Below are positions 25,079 through 31,794 of a stretch of 59,879 nt of DNA, piece after piece. The DNA lies in assembly GCA_019423755.1 (NCBI GenBank), contig JAHZAU010000013.1, positions 1-59,879 of the forward strand. Direction: 5' to 3'. The translations under genes were made by a program, and so were the position numbers. The notes under the pieces are model-generated. The model did no database searches. It was not told where the DNA came from and saw only the letters and a list, made by a program, of their open reading frames with translations. This DNA is from Oscillospiraceae bacterium (GTDB lineage: Bacteria; Bacillota; Clostridia; Oscillospirales; Ruminococcaceae). Position 1 is the first letter of the stretch; each line of letters begins with the position of its first letter.

Positions 25079-25132
25079 ATTATACTGTCCGGCTTCGCAA
25101 AAATCAACATTTTTTACTAACTTTTTACTAAA
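25079..25132 (-). promoter_or_regulatory. lacI-phn promoter with upstream direct repeats
   Basis: On the minus strand TTGATT (25107-25102) and TATAAT (25084-25079) are spaced by 17 bases. Immediately upstream, TTTTTACTAA occurs twice (plus-strand 25111-25120 and 25122-25131) with an 11-base period. TTTAGTAAA-like half-sites resemble LacI/GalR operators, so autoregulation is plausible. Confidence 0.55.
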
Positions 25133-25167
25133 TATCACTCTGCCCAAAACAAAGGCCGTTTTTTGGC

Positions 25168-25196
25168 AAAAAAAGCCGCATCCCGAAGGATGCGGC
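25168..25196 (-). terminator. Terminator of the small lipoprotein gene
   Basis: On the minus strand GCCGCATCC and GGATGCGGC form a 9-base stem with a TTCG loop, followed by seven T. It precedes the lacI promoter. Confidence 0.9.
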
Positions 25197-25201
25197 AGCG
25201 G

Positions 25202-25669
25202 TTATTTCCCTGTAAAGGAGACACTTTCCACCATCGTGTTTACCTGAGAAACAAACTGGTCGATGAGCTCGGCGTCGGCGGTGCCCATCTCAAAGGGGTT
25301 GGACTGCAGCGGGTACCACACCAGCACCCGGCCTTGGTCGGAGGCCGCCAGCTCCTGGGGCAGGGGACCGCCTTCCTCCTGGTAGGCTTTCCAGGTCTCG
25401 GCGCTCATCTCTTCCAGCGCCACGATGTTGGCCTGGCCGGTCTCGCTCTGGTAGAGCATGTAGACAGCATGGACGCCGTTTTCCCGGTCCTCTTGGGAGA
25501 TGGTCATCTTGTCCTCCGGCAGCACCGGCACTGTCAGGGAGAAGCCCAGCTCCTCGTTTTCGTAGGTGAAACCGCCCGCCTCCTTGGCAGCACAGCCGAC
25601 GCAGAACAGAAGCACCAGCCCCATCAGCAGGGAAAGGATCGCCGTTTTCCAAAATCTTGTGCGTTTCAT
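25202..25669 (-). CDS. Small lipoprotein of unknown function
   Basis: A 155-residue protein with a signal peptide (basic MKRTRFWK, then hydrophobic ILSLLMGLVLLFCVG) and a lipobox cysteine at about 26. The mature part contains a pattern seen in many Firmicutes lipoproteins, YENEELGFSLTVPV, followed by a mixed alpha/beta domain with EEMSAETWKAYQEEGG. I do not recognise a specific function. ATG 25669 is chosen from AAAGGAGAC eleven bases upstream. It is a single-gene unit with its own terminator and a perfect palindrome just upstream. Confidence 0.85.
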   Translation of the reverse strand: MKRTRFWKTAILSLLMGLVLLFCVGCAAKEAGGFTYENEELGFSLTVPVLPEDKMTISQEDRENGVHAVYMLYQSETGQANIVALEEMSAETWKAYQEEGGPLPQELAASDQGRVLVWYPLQSNPFEMGTADAELIDQFVSQVNTMVESVSFTGK

Positions 25670-25694
25670 AGAGAAGTCTCCTTTCAGAAGAAAT

Positions 25695-25717
25695 TCTGGT
25701 ATATCCAATATACCAGA
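25695..25717. promoter_or_regulatory. Perfect 10+3+10 palindrome upstream of the lipoprotein gene
   Basis: TCTGGTATAT (25695-25704) and ATATACCAGA (25708-25717) are perfect arms around CCA, 26-48 bases upstream of the lipoprotein start and 16 bases after the btuD stop. On the minus strand it contains TATATT, a possible -10 box, which would make it an operator overlapping the promoter. Confidence 0.6.
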
Positions 25718-25732
25718 TAGAAAGGGGATCGG

Positions 25733-26524
25733 TTACCTGCTTTTAGCGATTTTTTGAAATTTTTGGCCCGGCTGGTAAATGACGTAGGGCCGGCCGCCGG
25801 GCAGGGTCAGCACCTGGGCGTTGACCCGGTAGACCTGGGCGATGCGCTCCGGGGTGAGGATCTGGGCCGGGGGCCCGCTGGCCACCACCTGCCCCTTCTG
25901 CATCACATACAGCCGGTCGCAGTAGAGGGCAGCGATATTCAGGTCGTGGATGGCGGCCAGCACCGTCACTCCCAGCCCCCGCACCAGGTCCATCAGTTCC
26001 AGCTGGTACTGGATGTCCAGGTGGTTGGTGGGTTCGTCCAGGATGAGGCAGGAGGTCTGCTGGACCAGCGCCCGGGCCAGCAGCACCCGCTGCTGCTCCC
26101 CACCGGACAGGGTGGCAAAGGCCCGCTCCTCCAGCGCTGCCAGCCCCACCTGTTCCAGGGCCTGACGGGCCAGGGCTACGTCCTGGGCGGTGTTGCCCTC
26201 CAGCAGGCGCTTGTGGGGCGAGCGGCCCAGCAGCACCATCTCCAGCACGGTAAAGTCGAAGGGGCAGTGGTTGTGCTGGGCCAGTACCGCCATCTTTTGG
26301 GCCGTTTGGCGGGGGGAGAGGCGCTCCATCGGCGTCCCGTCCAGCAGCACCGCCCCTTTTTGCGGGGAAAGGGCCCGGTAGATGCAGCGCAGCAGGGTGG
26401 ACTTTCCGCTGCCGTTGGGGCCGATGATGCCCACCAGTTCCCCCGCTTCGGCGGTGACGGTGACCCCCTGCAAAATGGAGTTGCCCTGAAGGGTCACGGC
26501 GATGTCGTTGGCCTGCAGCTTCAT
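25733..26524 (-). CDS. btuD: Corrinoid ABC transporter ATP-binding protein
   Basis: A 263-residue ATPase of the iron-siderophore/B12 family. Walker A is GPNGSGKST (about 35-43), the signature is LSGGEQQRVLLARALVQ (about 139-155), and Walker B with D-loop is CLILDEPTNHLD. The start overlaps the end of the permease gene by 4 bases, indicating coupled translation. The B12 riboswitch upstream of the operon identifies the cargo as a corrinoid rather than a siderophore. Confidence 0.92.
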   Translation of the reverse strand: MKLQANDIAVTLQGNSILQGVTVTAEAGELVGIIGPNGSGKSTLLRCIYRALSPQKGAVLLDGTPMERLSPRQTAQKMAVLAQHNHCPFDFTVLEMVLLGRSPHKRLLEGNTAQDVALARQALEQVGLAALEERAFATLSGGEQQRVLLARALVQQTSCLILDEPTNHLDIQYQLELMDLVRGLGVTVLAAIHDLNIAALYCDRLYVMQKGQVVASGPPAQILTPERIAQVYRVNAQVLTLPGGRPYVIYQPGQKFQKIAKSR

Positions 26525-27573
26525 GCGCGGTCACCTCCAAATCCATAGGAACGCCGGGCCAGCAGCCAAAGGAAGAGCGGCGCGCCTACCATTGCCGTCA
26601 TAACGCCGATGGGAAGCTCCTGCCCCGGCAGCAGGCTGCGGCAGAGGACATCCGCCCAGATGAGGGCCACCGCCCCCAGCCCGGCGCAGAGGGGGAGCAG
26701 CCGCCGGTGCCCGGCGCCGGAGAGAATCCGCACCATGTGCGGCACCACCAGCCCCACAAAGCCGATGATCCCCGCCTGGGAGACCATCACCCCCACCAGC
26801 AGGGCGCAGACGATCAAAAAGGCCAGCCGCCAGCGGGCTAGGTCGCACCCCAGCGTGCGGGCGGTGTCCTCCCCCAGCAGCATCAGGTCCAGGGTGCGGG
26901 CCTGGGTACAGAAAAAGCCCAGCCCCAGCAGCACCGCCGCCAGCAGCAGGAGGTTTCCCGTCCAGTCCGCCCCGGCCAGGCTCCCCATGGTCCAGTGCAT
27001 GACGGCGGAAAGGGCTTCGTTTTTGTTGGAGAGAAAGAGGATCAGGTTCGAGAAGGAGAAGCACACCGCCGACACCGCCGTGCCGGAAAGCAGCAGCGCT
27101 ACCGTGCCGGAGCGGCCGCCCGCCCGGGCCAGACCCAGCACTGCTAAAGCGGCTCCAAACGCCCCGGCAAAGCCGAACAGCCCCACCGCCTGTCCGCCCA
27201 GCCAAAGGCCCGCGCCGGTCAGGATGGCGGCGGTGGCTCCCAGGGAGGCCCCGGAGGAGATGCCCAGGATATACGGGTCGGCCAGCGGGTTTTTTACAAG
27301 GGCCTGCATCACCGCGCCGCAGACCGAGAGCCCGGCTCCCACCCCGGCGGCCAGCACCAGCCGGGGCAGACGGATCTGCCAGATGACGTCATGCAGGGCG
27401 CTGCCCCCGGCAGGGGGGACCGGCCCGGCCAGCAGGGTCTGGTACACCTGGGAAAGGGGGATGCGGATGGTGCCGAAGGTCACTGCTGCCGCCAGGGAAA
27501 GGGGCAGGGCCAGCAGCAGAAATCCCATAGCCAGGGCAAAGGGCAGGCGTCGGGAGGAAGAAGGATGTTTCAT
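26521..27573 (-). CDS. btuC: Corrinoid ABC transporter permease (FecCD/BtuC family)
   Basis: A 350-residue membrane protein with about ten hydrophobic segments. FecCD-family landmarks are RLPRLVLAAGVGAGLSVCGA (about 68-87), the QALVKNPLADPYILGISSGA block (about 90-109) and the ATPase docking region GFVGLVVPHMVRIL near 270. It starts 3 bases after the btuF stop and overlaps btuD by 4 bases. Substrate is inferred from the cobalamin riboswitch. Confidence 0.92.
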   Translation of the reverse strand: MKHPSSSRRLPFALAMGFLLLALPLSLAAAVTFGTIRIPLSQVYQTLLAGPVPPAGGSALHDVIWQIRLPRLVLAAGVGAGLSVCGAVMQALVKNPLADPYILGISSGASLGATAAILTGAGLWLGGQAVGLFGFAGAFGAALAVLGLARAGGRSGTVALLLSGTAVSAVCFSFSNLILFLSNKNEALSAVMHWTMGSLAGADWTGNLLLLAAVLLGLGFFCTQARTLDLMLLGEDTARTLGCDLARWRLAFLIVCALLVGVMVSQAGIIGFVGLVVPHMVRILSGAGHRRLLPLCAGLGAVALIWADVLCRSLLPGQELPIGVMTAMVGAPLFLWLLARRSYGFGGDRA

Positions 27574-27576
27574 CGG

Positions 27577-28602
27577 CTAGTTCTCCGGGTACATCCCTGC
27601 GGCAAAGGCGCGGATGCCGTCCAGGGTACGGGGGCCGCTGGCGTACATATCCCCCAGCATGATCAGCGGCAGGCGGTCATTTTGTACGGCGGACAGGCTG
27701 CGCAGGCCCGGGTCCTCGGTGAGCACTGCCAGCTGGCTTTGGCGCACCGATTCCGGGTCGTCGCCGCGGTAGGCCATGTACACCACAAAGATGACCTCCG
27801 GGTCGGCGGCAAGCAGGTCCTCCTTGCCGATCTTACCGGCGTCCGGGATGGCCAGCTCCCCGCCCAGGGCGGTGACCATATCTCCGGCCAGGCTGTTGGC
27901 GCCGTAGTTGGTGATACTGTCGCTGATGGGCTCGATGACCGCTACCCGCACCGGCTCCTTGCCGGCGACGGCGTCCAGGGTGGACTGGATCTCCGCCTTC
28001 ATCTCGTCCACCAGCGCCTGGGCCCGGTCCTCCACCCGGAAGATCTTGCCGATGTTCAGCAGGTCGGTGTACTCATTTTCCAGGGTGCGGGAGCCGCCGG
28101 GGTGGGTGTTGGTGTTTATGTAGGTGTTGGCGCCCTTTTCCATCCAGCCGGGCACGTCCCCCAGCATCTTCTCCCCGAAGAGAGACCCCCAGGAGAAGAT
28201 CAGGTCCGGTTCCAGCAGGGCGGCGGTCTCCTTGTCCGGGGCGAAGGGCTCGGTCTGGTAGTTCATCTTGGCAAGGCCGTCCTGCCATTCCTCCTTGACC
28301 TCGTTGTCCAGGCCGTAGGAGGCGATAACGTGGTCTTCCAGACCCAGGGCGATCATCGTCTCGATGCAGCCCTGGTACACCGCCACCACCCGCTGGGGCA
28401 CGGTGTCGTAGGTGGTCTCCACCGGGTTACCGGCGGCGTCGTAGGTGGTGATGGTCACCGGTTCCAGGTCAACTTCCTGGGAGGAAGGGGTTTCCTCCTC
28501 CACCGACTGGTTGGGAACGGCGGACGAGTCAGAGGGGGCGGCGCAGGCGCCCAGGGAAAGGCAGAGGGCCGCGGCCAGCAGCAGGGCAAGGGTCTTTTTC
28601 AT
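27577..28602 (-). CDS. btuF: Corrinoid-binding lipoprotein
   Basis: A 341-residue lipoprotein: signal MKKTLALLLAAALCLSLGA, lipobox cysteine at about 20, an acidic/serine linker, then a class III (BtuF/FepB-type) binding domain. The domain has PQRVVAVYQGCIETMIALGL near 75-94, LLEPDLIFSWG, and the long connecting helix typical of the family. ATG 28602 is set by AAAGGAGCCAAACC. It is the first gene behind a cobalamin riboswitch and captures corrinoids at the cell surface for BtuCD. Confidence 0.9.
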   Translation of the reverse strand: MKKTLALLLAAALCLSLGACAAPSDSSAVPNQSVEEETPSSQEVDLEPVTITTYDAAGNPVETTYDTVPQRVVAVYQGCIETMIALGLEDHVIASYGLDNEVKEEWQDGLAKMNYQTEPFAPDKETAALLEPDLIFSWGSLFGEKMLGDVPGWMEKGANTYINTNTHPGGSRTLENEYTDLLNIGKIFRVEDRAQALVDEMKAEIQSTLDAVAGKEPVRVAVIEPISDSITNYGANSLAGDMVTALGGELAIPDAGKIGKEDLLAADPEVIFVVYMAYRGDDPESVRQSQLAVLTEDPGLRSLSAVQNDRLPLIMLGDMYASGPRTLDGIRAFAAGMYPEN

Positions 28603-28641
28603 GGTTTGGCTCCTTTCGATCTCGGGTGGGGCATCCTCCGC

Positions 28642-28687
28642 AAAAAAAGAACCCCTCTTCCGCGGGAAAGAAAGCGGAAAAGAGGTT
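28642..28687 (-). terminator. Riboswitch expression-platform terminator
   Basis: On the minus strand AACCTCTTTTCCGC and GCGGAAGAGGGGTT pair over 14 bases with wobbles and are followed by seven T, between the B12 aptamer and the btuF ribosome-binding site. This indicates transcription-attenuating OFF control by cobalamin. Confidence 0.85.
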
Positions 28688-28774
28688 TTGCCAACGCAAA
28701 CAAAGACGTCTGCCCCCCAGCGGGGCACACATCCTGGCAAACCGGCAGCTTTCTTCGGAAGATGCAGGCGGATG

Positions 28775-28958
28775 ACCGCCGTCCAGCAGGTTTCCTGGCT
28801 CATGGGTCCTCGCTTGGCCGCGCCTTCTCACAGCCCGAAGGCTGCAATGGCACTGCGGCCGGCTCTCCATTGACAGTGACCGGATCGCTCGGGATTTGCA
28901 CCCGATTCCCTTTTACCCCCGCGCCATGGGGCGGGGCACTGGACAGGGTTTGATTGTC
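28775..28958 (-). ncRNA. Cobalamin riboswitch
   Basis: The minus-strand leader of btuF carries the B12 box AGCCAGGAAACCTGC (28800-28786) and the conserved blocks AAAAGGGAA, GGTGCAAATCCC and GGTCACTG in the right order. These are established hallmarks of the adenosylcobalamin-class aptamer. Exact outer boundaries are approximate. A transcription terminator follows at 28687-28642, so binding of cobalamin should stop transcription of btuFCD. Confidence 0.93.
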
Positions 28959-28964
28959 AAATCC

Positions 28965-28993
28965 AGTATAAAGGCAGGTAAAAACCTTGTCAA
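28965..28993 (-). promoter_or_regulatory. Promoter of the riboswitch-btuFCD operon
   Basis: On the minus strand TTGACA (28993-28988) and TATACT (28970-28965) are separated by 17 bases, a near-consensus promoter. Transcription would begin near 28958, just before the aptamer. Confidence 0.85.
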
Positions 28994-29036
28994 GGCGGGG
29001 AAACGGGAAACTTTTTTGAGAATGATGAATTTACCC

Positions 29037-29065
29037 TTTACTTTATTATGCTAATATGCTATCAT
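29037..29065 (+). promoter_or_regulatory. Promoter of the amino-acid ABC operon
   Basis: TTTACT (29037-29042) and TATCAT (29060-29065) are separated by 17 bases, about 55 bases before the binding-protein start. Confidence 0.5.
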
Positions 29066-29119
29066 AATGAAGCAATGGGGACGCACCCCGGCAAATTTTA
29101 GGGATAGGAGGACAAAACA

Positions 29120-29935
29120 ATGAAAAAAACCATCGCATTGCTGGCAGTTTTCTCGATGATCTTAAGCGGTTGCGCAAGCCAAGGAGGGGCTGCTTCGGCC
29201 CATCCTTCCCAAAGTGACCGGGAGTACGTCCAGGAAAAAGGCACCCTGGTGGTGGGCATGACCGAATTTGCCCCCATGGATTACCGCGAGGAGGGCAGCG
29301 AGGAGTGGATCGGCTTTGACGCCGACCTGGCCAAGGCCTTTGCCGAAAGTCTGGGGGTCGAGGCGGAATTTCTGGAGATCAACTGGGACATGAAGGCCCT
29401 GGAGCTGGAAAACCGCGGGGTGGATGTGGTCTGGAACGGCATGACCCTGACCCAGGAGGTGCGGGAACTGATGAGCACCTCCCAGCCCTACTGCCTTAAC
29501 GGACAGGTAGTTGTAGTGCCCCAGGAGAAGGCCGCTGACTATACCACAGCCGAATCCCTTTCCGGGCTGCAGTTTGCGGCGGAAAACGGCTCGGCCGGCG
29601 CGGCGGAGCTGGACGAACTGGGCATCGAGTATATCGCTATGGACACCCAGGCCAAAGCCCTTATGGAGGTAGCGGCCAGGACCTCGGACGCCTGCGTCAT
29701 CGACCTGCTTATGGCCAACGCCATGATCGGCCCGGGCACCGATTACCCGCAGCTGACCGCCACGGTGCAGCTCAGTGAAGAAGAATACGGCGTGGGCTTC
29801 CGCAAAGGCTCGGACCTGACCGAAGCCTTCAACGCCTTCTGGAAAGAAGCGGTCGCCGACGGTACCGCTATGGAAACCGCCCAGCGCTACGGCATCAACC
29901 CCGACTCGGTGGTCACCGAAGCCGCCGGTAAGTAA
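29120..29935 (+). CDS. Amino-acid ABC transporter substrate-binding lipoprotein
   Basis: A 271-residue family 3 solute-binding protein. The signal MKKTIALLAVFSMILSG precedes the lipobox cysteine at 18. The domain starts GTLVVGMTEFAPMDYREEG and has the signature GFDADLAKAFAESLGVEAEF (about 61-80), typical of polar amino-acid binders. A closing motif YGVGFRKGSDLTEAFN is near the C-terminus. Ligand (for example glutamine, cystine or histidine) cannot be decided. AGGAGGACAAAACA precedes the ATG. It heads a three-gene operon with permease and ATPase. Confidence 0.92.
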   Translation: MKKTIALLAVFSMILSGCASQGGAASAHPSQSDREYVQEKGTLVVGMTEFAPMDYREEGSEEWIGFDADLAKAFAESLGVEAEFLEINWDMKALELENRGVDVVWNGMTLTQEVRELMSTSQPYCLNGQVVVVPQEKAADYTTAESLSGLQFAAENGSAGAAELDELGIEYIAMDTQAKALMEVAARTSDACVIDLLMANAMIGPGTDYPQLTATVQLSEEEYGVGFRKGSDLTEAFNAFWKEAVADGTAMETAQRYGINPDSVVTEAAGK

Positions 29936-29947
29936 AGGAGCGAGGGT

Positions 29948-30625
29948 ATGTTCTGGACGGTAACCCGATCGCTGCTGGAGGGCTTCGGCACCACCCTTTG
30001 GCTGTTTTTGTGGACGCTGGTGCTGTCGCTGCCGCTGGGACTGGTGGTGTGCATGGGCTCCATGAGCCGTTGGGCGCCGCTGGGCTGCCTGGGCCGCTGG
30101 GGGGAGTGCTTTCGCCCGGTGAGCCTGGTGTGCCGGGTGCTGGTGTGGGTGGTACGCGGTTCGCCGCTGCTGCTTCAGGTACTCATCCTCTACTACGGCC
30201 CGGGACTTTTGTGGGGGGCGGCGCCGCTGCCTCGCTTTCAGGCGGCGCTGGCGGCCTTCGTCATCAACTACGCCTGCTACTTTTCCGAGATCTACCGCGG
30301 GGGCATCCTGTCCATCCCCCGGGGCCAGTGGGAGGCCGGTCAGGTGCTGGGCATGACCCGCAGCGAGGTGTTCTTCCGGGTCATCCTGCTGCAGCTGATC
30401 AAGCGCATCCTGGCGCCTATGGGCAACGAGTTCATCTCCCTGGTCAAGGACACCTCCCTGGTACGGGTCATCGCGGTGTATGAGATCATCTGGATGGGCG
30501 AGTCCTACATCAAAAAGGGCATGATCTGGCCGCTGTTTTACTGTATCGTGTTTTATCTGGTGTTTAACGGCCTGCTGACGGTGTGTTTCGACCGGCTGGA
30601 AGCCAAACTGCGTTATTTTGCCTAA
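29948..30625 (+). CDS. Amino-acid ABC transporter permease (HisM/GlnP type)
   Basis: A 225-residue permease with the N-terminal family block LLEGFGTTLWLFLWTLVLSL, the RGSPLLLQVLILYYG stretch near 76-90 and the docking loop QWEAGQVLGMTRSEVFFRVI (about 129-148). The C-terminal motif GNEFISLVKDTSLVRVI is characteristic of polar amino-acid permeases. It starts 12 bases after the binding-protein stop. A single permease gene suggests a homodimeric channel. Confidence 0.93.
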   Translation: MFWTVTRSLLEGFGTTLWLFLWTLVLSLPLGLVVCMGSMSRWAPLGCLGRWGECFRPVSLVCRVLVWVVRGSPLLLQVLILYYGPGLLWGAAPLPRFQAALAAFVINYACYFSEIYRGGILSIPRGQWEAGQVLGMTRSEVFFRVILLQLIKRILAPMGNEFISLVKDTSLVRVIAVYEIIWMGESYIKKGMIWPLFYCIVFYLVFNGLLTVCFDRLEAKLRYFA

Positions 30626-30637
30626 GGAGGGAGCCGC

Positions 30638-31390
30638 GTGGCTGTATTGGAAGTCAAGGACCTGCAAAAAAGCTTCGGGGGGACCCCGGTGCTGGAGCAG
30701 GTGAGCTTTTCCCTGGAGGAAGGGGAGACGCTGGTGCTCATCGGTTCCTCCGGCAGCGGCAAGACCACCTTGCTGCGCTGTTTGGGGCAGCTGGAACAGC
30801 CGGACAGCGGCAGCATCACCGTGGCGGGGGAGCCGGTAAGCGGCGTCCCCGGCGGCAAACGGCTGCCGGTGGGGATGGTGTTCCAGTCGTTTCACCTGTT
30901 CCCCCAATATACCGCCCTGGAAAACGTCACCCTGGCCCCCTGGCTGGAAGCAAAGCGTCAGGGCAAGGCCGACGCCGCCCAGCGGGAAGCCATCCGCCAG
31001 GAGGGTCTGCGCCTGCTGGAACAGATGGGCCTTGCCGACCGGGCGGGACACTACCCGCACCAGCTTTCCGGCGGGCAGCAGCAGCGGGTGGCCATCGCCC
31101 GGGCGCTGGCGCTGCATCCGCGGCTGCTGTGCTTTGATGAGCCCACCTCCGCCCTGGACCCGGAGCTGACCGGCGAGGTGCTGCGGGTCATCCGGCAGCT
31201 GGCCCAGGCCCGCACCACTATGGTTATCGTCACCCACGAGATGGCCTTTGCCCGGGAGGTGGCCGACCGGGTCATCTTTATGGAAGGCGGGCGCATCCTG
31301 GAACAGGGCACGCCCCAGCAGGTGATGGATGCCCCCACCCAGGCCCGCACCCGGCAGTTTTTGGCCGGATACCGGGACGGCTGGAAATAA
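30638..31390 (+). CDS. Amino-acid ABC transporter ATP-binding protein (GlnQ/HisP type)
   Basis: A 250-residue ATPase with Walker A GSSGSGKTT (about 35-43), Q-loop MVFQSFHLFPQYTALENV, signature LSGGQQQRVAIARAL (about 143-157), Walker B LLCFDEPTSALD and His switch VTHEM. The N-terminal LEVKDLQKSFGGTPVL is typical of the PAAT family. The start is GTG at 30638 behind AAGGAGGGAGCC, 12 bases after the permease. A strong terminator follows at 31400. Confidence 0.94.
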   Translation: MAVLEVKDLQKSFGGTPVLEQVSFSLEEGETLVLIGSSGSGKTTLLRCLGQLEQPDSGSITVAGEPVSGVPGGKRLPVGMVFQSFHLFPQYTALENVTLAPWLEAKRQGKADAAQREAIRQEGLRLLEQMGLADRAGHYPHQLSGGQQQRVAIARALALHPRLLCFDEPTSALDPELTGEVLRVIRQLAQARTTMVIVTHEMAFAREVADRVIFMEGGRILEQGTPQQVMDAPTQARTRQFLAGYRDGWK

Positions 31391-31399
31391 AAGATCATA

Positions 31400-31434
31400 A
31401 ATCGCGCATCGGGATGCCCGGTGCGCGATTTTTT
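31400..31434 (+). terminator. Terminator of the amino-acid ABC operon
   Basis: AATCGCGCATCGGG (31400-31413) and CCCGGTGCGCGATT (31417-31430) pair over 14 bases with one wobble, followed by TTTT. Confidence 0.9.
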
Positions 31435-31794
31435 GCACAGCCGGGGGAACAAGCGCGTTTCGGTAAAATCCCTGCAAAAAAGAGAAAAGGGGCCCTTGGA
31501 GCGGGATTTTGTGGAAATGGAGGAAAAATTGGGCCAGATGGGGGACTTTTTTGAGAAGAAAGCGGCAAGGACGGCCCGAGACCATCAGCATCCCCCAGGA
31601 AAAAGCGTCCCCAGTCCGGGAAGGGCACGCGTGCGGTTAACATGAAATTGCTGGGAAGTTTACCGCTGGTTGCTAGAAAGGGCGGAGGAAAACGGGTAAA
31701 CTTTGCTCCGGAACCAGGCGATTGGGTCCTGCAGTTCCGAAAGAGATCGCGCCCCAGACAACGGGCGAAACATTGTTTTGGAGGAAAGAAAAAG
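31435..31794. other. Intergenic region upstream of alkaline phosphatase
   Basis: This 360-base stretch holds no gene I can support. A possible 74-codon frame at 31421-31645 lacks a ribosome-binding site and overlaps the terminator. The right half holds Pho-box-like repeats and a possible -10 box. An 18-base stretch at 31598-31615 recurs at 53760-53777. Confidence 0.6.
31637..31702 (+). promoter_or_regulatory. Pho-box-like repeats and promoter of the alkaline phosphatase gene
   Basis: TTAACA (31637), TTGCTG (31648), TTTACC (31659) and TTGCTA (31670) recur at exactly 11 bases with 5-base spacers, the arrangement of PhoP/PhoB binding repeats. A possible -10 box TAAACT lies at 31697-31702. The first and third copies match the Bacillus repeat consensus best. 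Confidence 0.55.

Noticed and set aside
28603..28803. An N-terminal extension of btuF starting at 28803
   Set aside because: The extra codons translate the cobalamin riboswitch and its terminator. The lipoprotein start at 28602 has a proper ribosome-binding site and signal peptide.
29162..31591. An 809-codon frame opposite the amino-acid ABC operon
   Set aside because: Antisense shadow with no start signal or recognisable domain.
31421..31645. A 74-codon plus-strand frame before alkaline phosphatase
   Set aside because: It begins inside the preceding terminator, has no ribosome-binding site, and its end overlaps the Pho-box-like repeats.
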